DNA from: Desulfobotulus alkaliphilus
GTDB taxonomy: Bacteria > Desulfobacterota > Desulfobacteria > Desulfobacterales > ASO4-4
Assembly (NCBI RefSeq): GCF_007830435.1
Contig: NZ_VLLC01000017.1
Span: 19,794 to 83,793, forward strand
Direction: 5' to 3'
Length of the DNA: 64,000 nt
Below the pieces are notes generated by a model. That model saw nothing but the letters and a program-made list of their open reading frames with translations. It was not told the DNA's origin and made no database searches. Position numbers and translations under genes: made by a program. Positions 36,961 to 45,790 of this stretch are shown one piece after another; position 1 is the stretch's first letter, and each line of letters starts with the position of its first letter.

Positions 36961-36990
36961 AGGCAGACCGCTGAAAGGCGGTCTGCTTTC
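36961..36990 (+). terminator. Terminator after the LPP20 lipoprotein
   Basis: GCAGACCGC (36963-36971) and GCGGTCTGC (36978-36986) form a perfect 9-bp stem with a 6-base loop, followed by TTTCCATTT. It starts within 10 bases of the stop codon. Confidence 0.75.
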
Positions 36991-37130
36991 CATTTGAAAA
37001 GCCAACGGGTCTCAGGCACCAGTATATTTTTCATAAAAACTTGCTTAAAATAATTTTTAATCCTAAACTTTCCGGCACCCTAAAACAATCAGTATAGTTA
37101 TCATGACGAAATCTGAAAGGACTTATTCTC

Positions 37131-37541
37131 ATGATTTTAAAAACACTACCTATCCTTTTAATATCAGTTCTGATCATGGCCTGTACCCACCACAATACAC
37201 CTGCAGGCCCCCGAGGGAACGATAGACCTGCCTTCATCTACAACCCTTCTGTCAATGGAAAAATAGGTGGTGTTGGCATTGCACGGCCCCATATTCATGG
37301 CCCAAATGCCCAACGCAATCTTGCCATATCCAGAGCCATTGATGAAATTGCAAGGCAAAAAGGAACCCAGGTTCAATCGTGGCAAACCGTCCAGACCACA
37401 GGGACCCGTGACAGTGCCTCAACCCATATGGATTCTGTAAGCATTCAGACAACCTCAGGAGAAACCATACATGCAGTTATAAGACAGATGTGGAATGACC
37501 CATCAAGCTCTGAACTCTATGTGTGGATGCTGACACATTAG
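37131..37541 (+). CDS. Short LPP20-like lipoprotein
   Basis: 136 residues. Signal peptide and lipobox LIMAC (Cys about 18). RPAFIYNPSVNGKIGGVGIARPH aligns with the matching part of the 36371 protein, then NLAISRAIDEIARQKGTQVQSW and a C-terminal SSSELYVWMLTH. It looks like a shortened paralogue of its neighbour. It is separated from it by the terminator at 36961, so it probably has its own promoter. No function can be given beyond an envelope location. Confidence 0.7.
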   Translation: MILKTLPILLISVLIMACTHHNTPAGPRGNDRPAFIYNPSVNGKIGGVGIARPHIHGPNAQRNLAISRAIDEIARQKGTQVQSWQTVQTTGTRDSASTHMDSVSIQTTSGETIHAVIRQMWNDPSSSELYVWMLTH

Positions 37542-37848
37542 ACAAAAGGCTTTCCCGGCTACAAAAAATTTTTCTTAAGCATGGTATAGCTGGCTTTTTA
37601 TTCTTAAACAAAATAAAATACATGCCTACCCCACCCAATAAAAAATTCTCCCGTCGGCCAATCCCCGATTCTGCAATCACAAAACCACAAGTATCGTCCA
37701 TCGGTATGGTAATTACAAAGCGCATTCTGTATGTGGCGGGGTTTTTGCTGCTTAAGTGGCGGATTGCGTTAAAGGCAAATCCTTGGTTTGGCGGCTGCAG
37801 GCCCGAGCTTTTAGTTTATTACCTGAGCAGCAGATTTTAAAGAAATCT
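37542..37848. other. Intergenic region with decayed repeat
   Basis: 307 bases between convergent genes. The only recognisable content is the family A fragment at 37704-37792. Confidence 0.6.
37704..37792 (+). repeat. Decayed fragment of family A element (A8)
   Basis: ATGGTAATTACAAAGCGCAT, then TGTGGCGGGGTTTTTGCTGCTT, then GGATTGCGTTAAAGGCAAAT follow the order of the core and right arm of full family A copies, with many substitutions. Neither end survives. Confidence 0.6.
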
Positions 37849-39069
37849 TTACATCACGCAATTCTTACCCGAAGTTTTGGCCCGGTACAGGGCCGCATCC
37901 GCCCTTTCCAGCAGATCCTGCTCATCGTTTCTCCCATCGGTAATGGCCGTGGCAACGCCAATACTCAGGGTCAGATACCCCGCCACATCAGAAAAGGCAT
38001 GGGGTATGGCCAGCCCTTCTACGGAACTCCGGATTTTTTCGGCGAAAATACAGGCCTCCTGTCCTTCTGTAGCGGGCAACAGCATAACAAACTCTTCTCC
38101 ACCAAAACGGGCAGAAATGTCCAAAGGTCTCCGGCTGTAAGCTTTCAGTATACGGGCAATGGCCTTCAGGCACTCATCCCCTGCCGGATGGCCGTAATTG
38201 TCGTTATAGGATTTAAAATTATCCACATCCATGAAGAGAATGGACAGAGGATCGCCGGATCGTTCGGCCCTGCGCCAGTAGAGCTTCAGGCTTTCATCAA
38301 AATGGCGGCGATTGGCAAGTCCCGTGAGGGGATCGGAAAGGGAAAGCTTTGTGAGCTGTCGGTTAAGGTGTTGCAGACGGAGGGCATCGGTTTTTTTCAT
38401 CTGGTTTGCCAGAAAATCCCTTCTCTGTCGGTACTCTATCTGATAACAGCCTACAAGACAAAGCAGAATGACAGTACCCATAACCAGAACGCTGTTAAAT
38501 TTGGCAGGCAGGGGCATGGCAGAGATAAAAGGCAGGGCCGCCGCATAAAGGGCCAGTATCAGAAAACAGGCTCCCAGAGCCAGACGAAAACGGATGGTAA
38601 TGGTAACGAAAATAAGAACAATGAAAAGCCCTGTGTGATAATGCGCCGCCATGGGAGAATGGCTGAGAATCAAAAGGATCAGAATAACAGCAACACAGCC
38701 CATAAGCCCAGCTAGCATGAGGAGATCCACATGCTTCTGTACCCTTGGACTGGCCATGGCAATGAGCAGAGGAATGCCGACAAGGGCCATGACAAAACGG
38801 AGAATCCAGATCGTCTGGTACACATCCGGGACCATAAAATAATCCGCAATGGCATAGATGACAAAAAACAGCAGAGCCACAGCTCCCATGGGTGGAAAAA
38901 GCAGTTTCTGCCTTTTCAATTCCTTCTGCCTGTATTTTTCCTCCAGAATTTCCGGGAAACGCAACCCTGCAAAGCCTTTTTCCTTGGTGGATAAAAGTGC
39001 CTGCTCCATGCCCTCAAGGAAGGGATCTGTACCTTTCACTTCTTTACCGTTTTTATCTTCCCTCATCAT
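37849..39069 (-). CDS. Membrane-bound diguanylate cyclase (GGDEF)
   Basis: 406 residues. A cytosolic N-terminus of about 60 residues, six hydrophobic segments between about 62 and 215, then a GGDEF domain from about 235 (LSLSDPLTGLANRRHFDE). The active site is GGEEF, and an inhibitory RxxD (RPLD) lies exactly five residues before it, so product inhibition is expected. It should make c-di-GMP from GTP, opposing the two HD-GYP proteins of this window. No receiver or PAS domain is present; the membrane region probably senses the signal. Confidence 0.92.
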   Translation of the reverse strand: MMREDKNGKEVKGTDPFLEGMEQALLSTKEKGFAGLRFPEILEEKYRQKELKRQKLLFPPMGAVALLFFVIYAIADYFMVPDVYQTIWILRFVMALVGIPLLIAMASPRVQKHVDLLMLAGLMGCVAVILILLILSHSPMAAHYHTGLFIVLIFVTITIRFRLALGACFLILALYAAALPFISAMPLPAKFNSVLVMGTVILLCLVGCYQIEYRQRRDFLANQMKKTDALRLQHLNRQLTKLSLSDPLTGLANRRHFDESLKLYWRRAERSGDPLSILFMDVDNFKSYNDNYGHPAGDECLKAIARILKAYSRRPLDISARFGGEEFVMLLPATEGQEACIFAEKIRSSVEGLAIPHAFSDVAGYLTLSIGVATAITDGRNDEQDLLERADAALYRAKTSGKNCVM

Positions 39070-39363
39070 AATGGCTGCCTGAACATAAAAGGTCCGGTCC
39101 CCTGAGCTTTTTTCTTAAAATGACCTCTTTTTTAAAGATTCCAAACCATAGCAGAAAAAGAGTCCATGGGGAAAGGACGATTAAAATACGGCGGATAAAA
39201 AATGCCGGTAAAAGCAGGAGGGCTGCCGGAGAGTCTGGCGATCCAGAGGGGCTTTTGGGTGCCTTCTTTCTCCCCTCTACTCAGGGCTTATCTTCACCCA
39301 TAGTCGGATTTTAGAAATTCGGGGTAACTGATATGGAGGGAATGGTGGGCAGCAGGCCTGCCC

Positions 39364-39407
39364 CCCCTTGGGTGAGAATATTCTTTATGGAACTCTCACC
39401 CAAGGGG
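39364..39407. repeat. Perfect 14-bp inverted repeat
   Basis: CCCCTTGGGTGAGA (39364-39377) and TCTCACCCAAGGGG (39394-39407) are exact complements with a 16-base loop. It is flanked by GCAGGCCTGCCC and GGGGCAGGCAC, words also found in repeat family B. Confidence 0.7.
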
Positions 39408-39524
39408 CAGGCACAGGGGCCTTCCTTTACAAAAACAGGGGCTGCGCAATTCATTCGCAGGTGCAGATTGTGTCTGCCCCACCTGCTCCTTTATGGCCTT
39501 GAGGCCGGTCGTTAGTATTGTCGT

Positions 39525-39575
39525 TAAGGACCTTAATGACCTTAAGGACTTTAAGGACTTTAAGGTCATTAAGGA
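39525..39575. repeat. Short tandem and palindromic repeat of AAGGACTTT units
   Basis: TTAAGGACC, TTAATGACC, TTAAGGACT, TTAAGGACT and TTAAGGTCATTAAGG follow one another at a 9-base period, and the outer units are complements of each other. Confidence 0.7.
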
Positions 39576-39702
39576 AAGAGAGGGAAAAAGAGCATTTAAA
39601 CACCCTCTTTGCAACTCAACAGGCTTGATAAAAATGTGGCCAAAGCCCTGCCCTCCGGCCGAGGGGGAAAAAGAATCTTCATCTTATAAAACGGATTTAC
39701 GC

Positions 39703-41295
39703 TCAATCCCTCCGGAAACTGGAGTAAATCCCGGCATAGCGCTTGCGCAGAACGGGTTTTTCTATTTTGCCCGTGGGATTTCTCGGCACCTCACCAAAAT
39801 GGACAATGCGGGGCCTGCGGTAACGGGGCATGCCAAGACAGTAGGAGTTCACCTCCTCTTCCGTCATTTCCATGCCGGGTTTCAGCTGAATAACGGCGGT
39901 GACCAGTTCCCCCAGACGGTCATCGGGGGTGCCGATGATGGCCACATCCTGAATTTTCTCATGGCGGATGAGATAGTTTTCCACCTCCACGGGATAGACG
40001 TTCTCTCCGCCCGTAATGACCAGATCCTTCTTGCGGTCCAGAAGCCAGTAAAAACCGTCCTTATCCTGCCTTGCAATGTCTCCGGTGCAAAGCCAGCCGT
40101 TTTTCAGACTTTTTGCCGTTTCCTTGGGATTGCCGTAATACTCACGCATCACACCGCCGCCCCGGACAATCAGCTCACCCGGCTCCCCAAAGGGAACTTC
40201 TTGCATTTTCCTGTCCACGATGCGGCACTCCCAGCCCCATCCCGGCTGTCCGATGGCCCCAACCTTGTGAATGTTTTCCATGCCAAGGTGGACACATCCC
40301 GGCCCCGTGGCTTCGGTGAGGCCATAATTGGTGTCATACTGATGGTGCGGGAAAATTTTCTTCCAGCGTTTCACCAGACTGGGGGGAACGGGCTGGGCAC
40401 CGATGTGCATGAGCCGCCAGTGGGAAAGGTCATAGTCTTCCAGATTCAGCTCGCCGGACTCGATGGCATGGAGAATATCATGGGCCCATGGCACCAAAAG
40501 CCAGACAATGCTGGCCTTTTCTTCGTAAACAGCCTGCAGAATCCACTGGGGAGACACCCCCTTGAGCAGAACAGTGGCGGCCCCCACCTTGAAATTGCCG
40601 AACCAGTGCATCTTGGCCCCCGTGTGGTAGAGGGGCGGAATGCAGAGAAAAATATCTTCGGGCTGCTGCAGGTGGTGACGATGCTCCACCTCACATGCAA
40701 AGGCCAGATTGCCGTGGGTAATCAGAACGCCCTTGGGGTCACCCGTGGTACCGGAAGTGAAGTAGAGAGCGGCCTCGTCATCGGGCTCCAAGGGGACAGG
40801 GGGCAGCGCTCTGGCCCTTTCGCCATCTCCTTCGGACAGAAGATCTGCCATGGGCATGGCAAACCGGGGCCGCTGATCCTCCGGGCCCGCAAACACATAA
40901 AGCTCCACAACCGCATCGAGGCCGGGCTTTACCGCCCGGACCCTGTCCACAAACTCCGGCCCGAAAATGAGAACCTTTGCTTCTGAAAGAAGGGTACAGC
41001 GCAGAATTTTATCCGCCAGAAAACGGAAATTCAGAGGCACTGCCCAGGAACCGGACTCCAGGATGCCCATATAATAGGGCAGCCATTCCAGGCAGTTGGT
41101 CATCAGGTGAACCACTTTCTCCCCCCTGGAATAGCCCCGCATACGCAAAGCCCGGGAAAGCCTGCGGCTCTCTTCGTAAAATTCAGACCAGGTAATGCTG
41201 CTGCGGGTTCCGGTTTCCGGTGCCCGTTCCACAAGGGAGACGGCATCCGGAAAATTCCGGGCGTTCTGTGCGAGAATTTCCGTAATTAACTGCAT
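39703..41295 (-). CDS. Acyl-CoA synthetase (AMP-binding family)
   Basis: 530 residues, full length. P-loop YFTSGTTGDPKGVLITHGNL, then IPPLYHTGAKMHW, NYGLTEATGPG (A5), WLCTGDIARQDKDGFYWLLDRKKDLVITGGENVYPVEVE (A7-A8) and the catalytic Lys in NPTGKIEKPVLRKRY (A10). It activates a carboxylic acid to acyl-AMP and then acyl-CoA. The acid cannot be read from sequence; the family spans fatty and aromatic acids. It stands alone. Confidence 0.9.
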   Translation of the reverse strand: MQLITEILAQNARNFPDAVSLVERAPETGTRSSITWSEFYEESRRLSRALRMRGYSRGEKVVHLMTNCLEWLPYYMGILESGSWAVPLNFRFLADKILRCTLLSEAKVLIFGPEFVDRVRAVKPGLDAVVELYVFAGPEDQRPRFAMPMADLLSEGDGERARALPPVPLEPDDEAALYFTSGTTGDPKGVLITHGNLAFACEVEHRHHLQQPEDIFLCIPPLYHTGAKMHWFGNFKVGAATVLLKGVSPQWILQAVYEEKASIVWLLVPWAHDILHAIESGELNLEDYDLSHWRLMHIGAQPVPPSLVKRWKKIFPHHQYDTNYGLTEATGPGCVHLGMENIHKVGAIGQPGWGWECRIVDRKMQEVPFGEPGELIVRGGGVMREYYGNPKETAKSLKNGWLCTGDIARQDKDGFYWLLDRKKDLVITGGENVYPVEVENYLIRHEKIQDVAIIGTPDDRLGELVTAVIQLKPGMEMTEEEVNSYCLGMPRYRRPRIVHFGEVPRNPTGKIEKPVLRKRYAGIYSSFRRD

Positions 41296-41415
41296 GATTC
41301 TGTCTCTTTTCCTTCCTTTAAAAAAATCTCGTTGCCCTCACGGGTAAGGTGGGCAGAATAATCCGCTGTCTTTTTAAGATCAACCATAAAAATGTTTTCC
41401 CCGTGAAAAGAAAAT

Positions 41416-41638
41416 CTGATTACTACCCTGACTCAGCCACAGCCTGCTGGTCAGATTGTGGTCAGGCCCATGGTGAGAGCTTTCATACGGGCAGGCGCAA
41501 GGCCTGCCCCTGCGAATGTTTTTTACGGCCCCTGTTTTGTAGGGGCACCCTTTACGGGTGCCCGTCAACAATCATAAAATCTGGTCATGTCATTTCCATG
41601 GCTTAAAGTTCCTATGGCTGAAAGACAGTGGTAATCAG
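41416..41638. mobile_element. Repeat family B, copy 3 (223 bp), with inverted ends
   Basis: Bounded by CTGATTAC (41416-41423) and GTAATCAG (41631-41638), the only B copy with both ends. It is flanked on both sides by AAAAGAAAA-like sequence, a possible target duplication. Inside are the hairpins GGGCAGGC-GCAA-GGCCTGCCC and GGGGCACCC-TTTAC-GGGTGCCC. Confidence 0.65.
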
Positions 41639-41643
41639 AAAAG

Positions 41644-41684
41644 AAAAAGGGGCCGAACCCTTTTGCGGGCCAGCCCCTTTTTTC
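41644..41684 (-). terminator. Terminator for grpE-dnaK
   Basis: AAAAAGGGGC and GCCCCTTTTTT form a stem around a GC-rich loop. T runs occur on both strands. On the minus strand it is the first terminator after dnaK, with element A3 lying between. Confidence 0.75.
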
Positions 41685-41711
41685 AGACAGCTTTATATTC
41701 TATATTTTTTT

Positions 41712-42021
41712 GTAACTGTTCAGCACAGTTTTCCAAGTACCATAGCTGCAAGACAGACGCACAGGCCCCAGGCTATTTGCCCATGACGCAATCTTATTCG
41801 GGAGCTTCTTGGCCTGTGCGGAAGCGGCAAAAACTCCCCGCCACAGGCAGAATAAGCTTTTTGATTACCAAAGCAGACCTTGGTACGCTGCCTTTGTGGC
41901 GGCTCAGACAGTTTGCCGCTTCTTTCGCACAGGCCTGCGAAACTCTGATCCGAAACGATTGCAATGTCACTTGCAAATAGCCACGGAGCCTTGCAACAGT
42001 ACGAAGCTGCTGAATAATTAC
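41712..42021 (-). mobile_element. Family A element, copy A3 (310 bp), both module sites empty
   Basis: Flanked by ATTTTTTT at 41704-41711 and 42022-42029 (perfect 8-bp duplication). Inverted relative to A1. Neither 69-bp module is present; the second site reads CCCGAATAAGATTGCGTC on the other strand. The right terminal repeat is shortened (CGAAGCTGCTGAATAATTAC). The duplication overlaps the dnaK stop codon. Confidence 0.9.
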
Positions 42022-42027
42022 ATTTTT

Positions 42028-43950
42028 TTAGTCTTTTTTATCACTTTTTACTTCTTCAAAATCCGCATCCACCACATCATCATCCTGGGGACGGGGCGAA
42101 GCTTCGGTTCCTTCGGCACCTGCGGCGTCTGCTGCTGCACCGGCTGCCTGCTGCTGATACATGGCTTCGGCCAGCTTGTGGGAAGCCTCGGTCAGGGCAT
42201 CGGTTTTCGCCTTGATGACATCCAGATCCTCCCCTTCCATGGCTTTTTTCAGATCTTCCACAGCACCTTCAATGGAAGAGCGGGTTCCCGCATCCACCTT
42301 ATCCCCCATTTCCTTGAGGGATTTTTCCGTCTGGTAAATCATGCTGTCTGCCGTGTTTCTGGCTTCCACCAGCTCCCGCTTGCGCTTGTCATCGTCGGCA
42401 TGCATTTCCGCTTCCTTCACCAGACGGTCGATATCATCCTTGGAAAGACCGCTGGAGGAAGTGATCTGGATGGACTGCTCCTTACCCGTACCCAGATCCT
42501 TGGCTGATACATGCACAATGCCGTTGGCATCGATGTCAAAGCCCACCTCAATCTGGGGAACCCCTCTGGGTGCAGGCGGTATATCCCTCAGCTCAAAATT
42601 GCCAAGGGTTTTGTTGTCTCTGGCCATTTCCCGCTCACCCTGCAGCACATGGATGGAAACGGCAGGCTGATTGTCCGCAGCCGTGGAGAACACCTGACTC
42701 TTTTTCGTAGGAATGGTGGTGTTACGCTCAATGAGCCTTGTCATGACACCACCAAGGGTTTCGATGCCCAGAGAAAGGGGCGTTACATCCAGAAGCAGCA
42801 CATCCTTCACATCCCCCTGAAGCACACCGGCCTGAATGGCTGCGCCAATGGCCACCACCTCATCGGGGTTCACACCCTTGTGGGGGTCTTTTCCGAAAAT
42901 CTTCTTTACCCGCTCCTGCACCGCAGGCATACGGGTCATGCCGCCCACAAGCACCACCTCGTTGATATTGGAAGCGCTGATGCCCGCATCTTTCATTGCC
43001 CGGACACAGGGGCCTTCCAGATTGTCCAGCAGATCACTTACCAGAGACTCCAGTTTTGATCTGGACAGCTTGATCTGAAGATGCTTGGGACCGGAGGCAT
43101 CGGCTGTGATAAAGGGCAGGTTCACTTCCGTTTCCATGGAAGAGGACAGCTCTATCTTGGCCTTTTCCGCTGCTTCCTTAAGGCGCTGCAGGGCCATCTT
43201 ATCATTTCTCAGATCAATGCCCTGATCTTTGCGGAAGGTATCCGCCAGAAAATCAATAATCCGGTTGTCAAAGTCCTCACCACCCAGATGGGTGTCACCG
43301 TTGGTGGCCTTCACTTCAAAAACCCCATCCCCGATTTCAAGGATGGACACGTCAAAGGTTCCGCCGCCAAGGTCAAAAACAGCAATCTTTTCATCGGATT
43401 TCTTGTCCAGACCATAGGCCAGGGACGCCGCCGTGGGCTCATTGATGATGCGCTTGACATTAAGCCCTGCAATGGTGCCCGCATCTTTGGTGGCCTGACG
43501 CTGGCTGTCATCAAAATAGGCAGGAACCGTAATGACCGCATCCGTTACCGGCTCTCCCAGATAATCTTCTGCAACCTTTTTGATATAGCTCAGGATATAG
43601 GAAGAAACCTCTGCGGGACTTACCTTTTTATCCTGAATTTTTACCCGCACATCCCCGTTATCCGCACTCTCAATGTGAAAGGGCAGAACACTTTTATCCT
43701 TTTGCACGGCAGGGGAGTTAAACTTGCGGCCAATGAGACGCTTGACACCGAAGATGGTATTCTCCGGGTTGGTAATGGCCTGACGCTTGGCGGACTGACC
43801 CACAAGACGTTCTCCGGAACCGGTTACGGCCACAATGGAGGGTGTGGTACGACCGCCTTCCGTATTTGCTATCACCTTGGGTTCACCTGCTTCCATGATG
43901 GCAACGCAGGAGTTGGTGGTTCCAAGATCTATACCGATAATCTTACCCAT
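42028..43950 (-). CDS. dnaK: Chaperone DnaK (Hsp70)
   Basis: 640 residues, full length. ATPase signatures [41 protein letters not shown] and [17 protein letters not shown], the linker [19 protein letters not shown], the substrate-binding domain and a C-terminal lid that ends with an acidic tail ([18 protein letters not shown]). It refolds proteins with GrpE and DnaJ; dnaJ is not in the window. It starts 13 bases after the grpE stop. The last base pairs of its stop codon lie in the target duplication of element A3, so any 3' UTR now runs through that element. Confidence 0.98.
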   Translation of the reverse strand: MGKIIGIDLGTTNSCVAIMEAGEPKVIANTEGGRTTPSIVAVTGSGERLVGQSAKRQAITNPENTIFGVKRLIGRKFNSPAVQKDKSVLPFHIESADNGDVRVKIQDKKVSPAEVSSYILSYIKKVAEDYLGEPVTDAVITVPAYFDDSQRQATKDAGTIAGLNVKRIINEPTAASLAYGLDKKSDEKIAVFDLGGGTFDVSILEIGDGVFEVKATNGDTHLGGEDFDNRIIDFLADTFRKDQGIDLRNDKMALQRLKEAAEKAKIELSSSMETEVNLPFITADASGPKHLQIKLSRSKLESLVSDLLDNLEGPCVRAMKDAGISASNINEVVLVGGMTRMPAVQERVKKIFGKDPHKGVNPDEVVAIGAAIQAGVLQGDVKDVLLLDVTPLSLGIETLGGVMTRLIERNTTIPTKKSQVFSTAADNQPAVSIHVLQGEREMARDNKTLGNFELRDIPPAPRGVPQIEVGFDIDANGIVHVSAKDLGTGKEQSIQITSSSGLSKDDIDRLVKEAEMHADDDKRKRELVEARNTADSMIYQTEKSLKEMGDKVDAGTRSSIEGAVEDLKKAMEGEDLDVIKAKTDALTEASHKLAEAMYQQQAAGAAADAAGAEGTEASPRPQDDDVVDADFEEVKSDKKD

Positions 43951-43963
43951 ATTTCGTTTCTCC

Positions 43964-44734
43964 TTATGTTCTTATGTCAATGCCGACAGAGGGTTCACTT
44001 TCCTGCGCCCTGTTTTTTCCACCGTCTCCTGCTTTTTCACAAGATACGGGCATGGCCTTGGCTACGGATACCATAGCCGGGCGAATCAGCCTGTCGTGCA
44101 TGATATATCCCTTTTGAAATGTCCGGATAACCGTATCCGGATCCGCTGCATCGGTTTCTTCGTGGGCTACGGCCATGTGATAAACAGGGTCAAATTTTTT
44201 GCCCTCCGCCTCCACAGGCTTCACATTGAATTCCCCAAAAACCTTGAGAATGTCCGCAATGGTGATGCGAAGGCCCTCTACAATGGCAGAGGCTCCTGCT
44301 TCCGGAGATGCGGCTGAATCCATGGCCCTTTCCATATTGTCCAGAGCCGGAAGGAGCTTCTGCACCAGAGACACGTTGGCATATTTGCGGAACTCTTCCG
44401 TTTCTCTGGCCGTCCTTTTCTTGAAATTTTCCAGCTCCGCCACCGTGCGCAGATAACGGTCACTGGCAGCCTTCAGGGCAGCTTCGCTGGCTTCAAGTTT
44501 TGCGGCAAGGCTTTCTTCTCCGACGGCTCCGGCACCGCCTTCTGAAGCCCTGATTTCTGCTTCAGCCTTCTCCATATCCTCAGCCGGTTCCTTCTGAACC
44601 CCCTGATTCTCAGGTTTTTCATCAGCACTCACAGGCTGTCCGGCTCCCTTTTCAGCAGCAGGTGTTTCTCTGGCTGCGGGGGCTTCTTCGGCGGACTTTA
44701 TCTCAGCCATTTTTTCCATATCTGCTTCTTTCAA
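43964..44734 (-). CDS. grpE: Nucleotide exchange factor GrpE with long acidic N-terminus
   Basis: 256 residues. The coiled coil and head are conserved: [57 protein letters not shown] and [25 protein letters not shown]. About 80 residues rich in Glu and Ala precede the core, longer than the E. coli protein. The 5' start is a TTG at 44734 with AGGAG 7 bases upstream; an ATG at 44719 with a weaker site is the alternative. It releases ADP from DnaK. The leader carries a terminator/antiterminator-like pair of hairpins. Confidence 0.93.
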   Translation of the reverse strand: MKEADMEKMAEIKSAEEAPAARETPAAEKGAGQPVSADEKPENQGVQKEPAEDMEKAEAEIRASEGGAGAVGEESLAAKLEASEAALKAASDRYLRTVAELENFKKRTARETEEFRKYANVSLVQKLLPALDNMERAMDSAASPEAGASAIVEGLRITIADILKVFGEFNVKPVEAEGKKFDPVYHMAVAHEETDAADPDTVIRTFQKGYIMHDRLIRPAMVSVAKAMPVSCEKAGDGGKNRAQESEPSVGIDIRT

Positions 44735-44773
44735 TCTTTATCTCCTGACGCCCATCCCATTAAACTTTTAAAA

Positions 44774-44822
44774 CAGATGGATTCCCCGTAAAAAAGGGCA
44801 TGGGAATCCTGTCTGCATGCCC
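44774..44822 (-). promoter_or_regulatory. Mutually exclusive hairpins in the grpE-dnaK leader
   Basis: On the minus-strand RNA, GGGCATG (44822-44816) pairs with CATGCCC (44802-44796), followed by six U: an intrinsic terminator. A second stem pairs GGATTCCC (44809-44802), lying in that loop, with GGGAATCC (44786-44779), extended by TCTG/CAGA in the outer part of the two arms. The second stem would enclose the terminator arm and U run in its loop, so the two should not form together. Confidence 0.6.
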
Positions 44823-44882
44823 TCTGACTCTTATTTTAAGAATAGATACATTGAATAAAATTATCTAAACTGCCTTACTTTC

Positions 44883-44895
44883 ATCGGTTCCCGAT
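44883..44895. promoter_or_regulatory. Short palindrome near the grpE promoter
   Basis: ATCGG-TTC-CCGAT, a perfect 5-bp palindrome with a 3-base centre, lies just downstream of the predicted start point. Possible operator; it is not the CIRCE element. Confidence 0.35.
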
Positions 44896-44907
44896 CAAGT
44901 TGGCAAG

Positions 44908-44935
44908 AAGATAAGGCCCAAAAATGCCTTGTCAA
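44908..44935 (-). promoter_or_regulatory. Probable grpE-dnaK promoter
   Basis: Minus strand TTGACA (44935-44930), 16-base spacer, TATCTT (44913-44908). The start point would be near 44901, giving a leader of about 165 bases. CTTGAC at the -35 could also suit a heat-shock sigma factor. Confidence 0.45.
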
Positions 44936-44983
44936 GAAATGGAAAAACAAGCAAAGGAAAGGAAATGGTGGCAAGGGTACAGC

Positions 44984-45020
44984 AAAAGGGCAGCCCCCCT
45001 TTCAGGGAAGCTGCCCTTTC
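44984..45020 (-). terminator. Terminator after the HEAT-repeat gene
   Basis: AAAGGGCAGC (44985-44994) and GCTGCCCTTT (45010-45019) form a perfect 10-bp stem. On the minus strand it is followed by a TTTTGC run. It separates the redox block from grpE. Confidence 0.75.
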
Positions 45021-45108
45021 ATATCACGGCAGAAAGGCTGTATGGGGAGTCGCTGCAAAAAAAAGGAGTGAAGGGCAGGAGGAAAAGAATCTGCCAAAAA
45101 AACAGCCC

Positions 45109-45777
45109 TCAGCTCCCTTGGCATCTGCCTGCAAGCTCGCCAATTTTTACGGGAATAAAATCTCCGTTCCAGTAAAAACGAAGACACCTTGCGTCTTCAA
45201 GGTGCTTTTCAATGAAGGGCATATGGGCAGGGTCTTTCAGCATCCGGGCCAGCATCAGGGCGGGAACCAGAATTTCAGGATCATCGGAATTCAGATGAAA
45301 GCCAAGGACCGGTATCATTTCCTGAGCAAAAGCTGGAAAGGCCTGAGCCAGCCGGGCAAGACCCCAGAGAATCCCCCTCTGCAGGAGGGGATTCTCCTGA
45401 AAATTGCCATCAGGGTCCATGTAGGAGCAGAGAATCCTGTGATATTCATGGGCAATGCGGGGAATGCGCGCCATGATCTCACCCATGGCCTCACCGCAGC
45501 CCCAGCCAATTCCTCCGGATTCATCGTTGAGCATCCATATCAGCCTCCGCATCACCCGGCGCACACCTTCGGGATCTTCCTTGAAAAGGGCCTCACAAAC
45601 CGCCCCCATCCCGGTCACGGCAGACCATCGGATCTCTTCCTTATCATGGCAGAAGGCACCCATGACCGGCCCCACAGCCCTGAGGGCAGGCAGGGCCTGC
45701 AGGGCCCTTTCCATGACTTCCTTGTCTTTGAGATTCAGACAGCTCAGAACGTGGGTTTTCAGCTCCCTGCGGTCCAT
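45109..45777 (-). CDS. HEAT-like repeat protein (DVU0298-like)
   Basis: 222 residues, all helical. Repeats can be followed as DKEVMERALQALPALRAVGPVMGAFCHDKEEIRWSAV, DPEGVRRVMRRLIWMLNDESGGIGWGCGEAMGEIMAR and NPLLQRGILWGLARLAQAFPAFAQEMIPVLGFHL, followed by DDPEILVPALMLARML. The WMLNDESGGIGWG segment recalls a family named after DVU0298 of Desulfovibrio (from memory). Such proteins usually hold partner proteins together. It lies 13 bases after the DsrE-like gene, at the end of the redox block. Confidence 0.7.
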   Translation of the reverse strand: MDRRELKTHVLSCLNLKDKEVMERALQALPALRAVGPVMGAFCHDKEEIRWSAVTGMGAVCEALFKEDPEGVRRVMRRLIWMLNDESGGIGWGCGEAMGEIMARIPRIAHEYHRILCSYMDPDGNFQENPLLQRGILWGLARLAQAFPAFAQEMIPVLGFHLNSDDPEILVPALMLARMLKDPAHMPFIEKHLEDARCLRFYWNGDFIPVKIGELAGRCQGS

Positions 45778-45790
45778 GGGAACCTCCCTG

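Larger units (their letters stand above)
39070..39702. other. Intergenic region with simple and inverted repeats
   Basis: 633 bases. It holds a perfect 14-bp inverted repeat (39364-39407) and a run of AAGGACTTT/AAGGTCATT units (39525-39575). I see no gene here. Confidence 0.6.
41296..42027. other. Repeat-filled region between dnaK and the acyl-CoA synthetase
   Basis: 732 bases that hold repeat B copy 3, a terminator, and element A3. No gene seen. Confidence 0.75.

Noticed and set aside
39493..40986. Long plus-strand open frame (497 codons) opposite the acyl-CoA synthetase
   Set aside because: Its content is the antisense of a clear AMP-binding enzyme; rich in His, Gly and Asn as expected for a shadow frame.
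43081..44076. Plus-strand open frame of 331 codons opposite dnaK
   Set aside because: Shadow of dnaK; no domain of its own.
44735..44935. CIRCE operator for HrcA before grpE
   Set aside because: The TTAGCACTC-N9-GAGTGCTAA pattern is not present; only a short ATCGG-TTC-CCGAT palindrome was seen.
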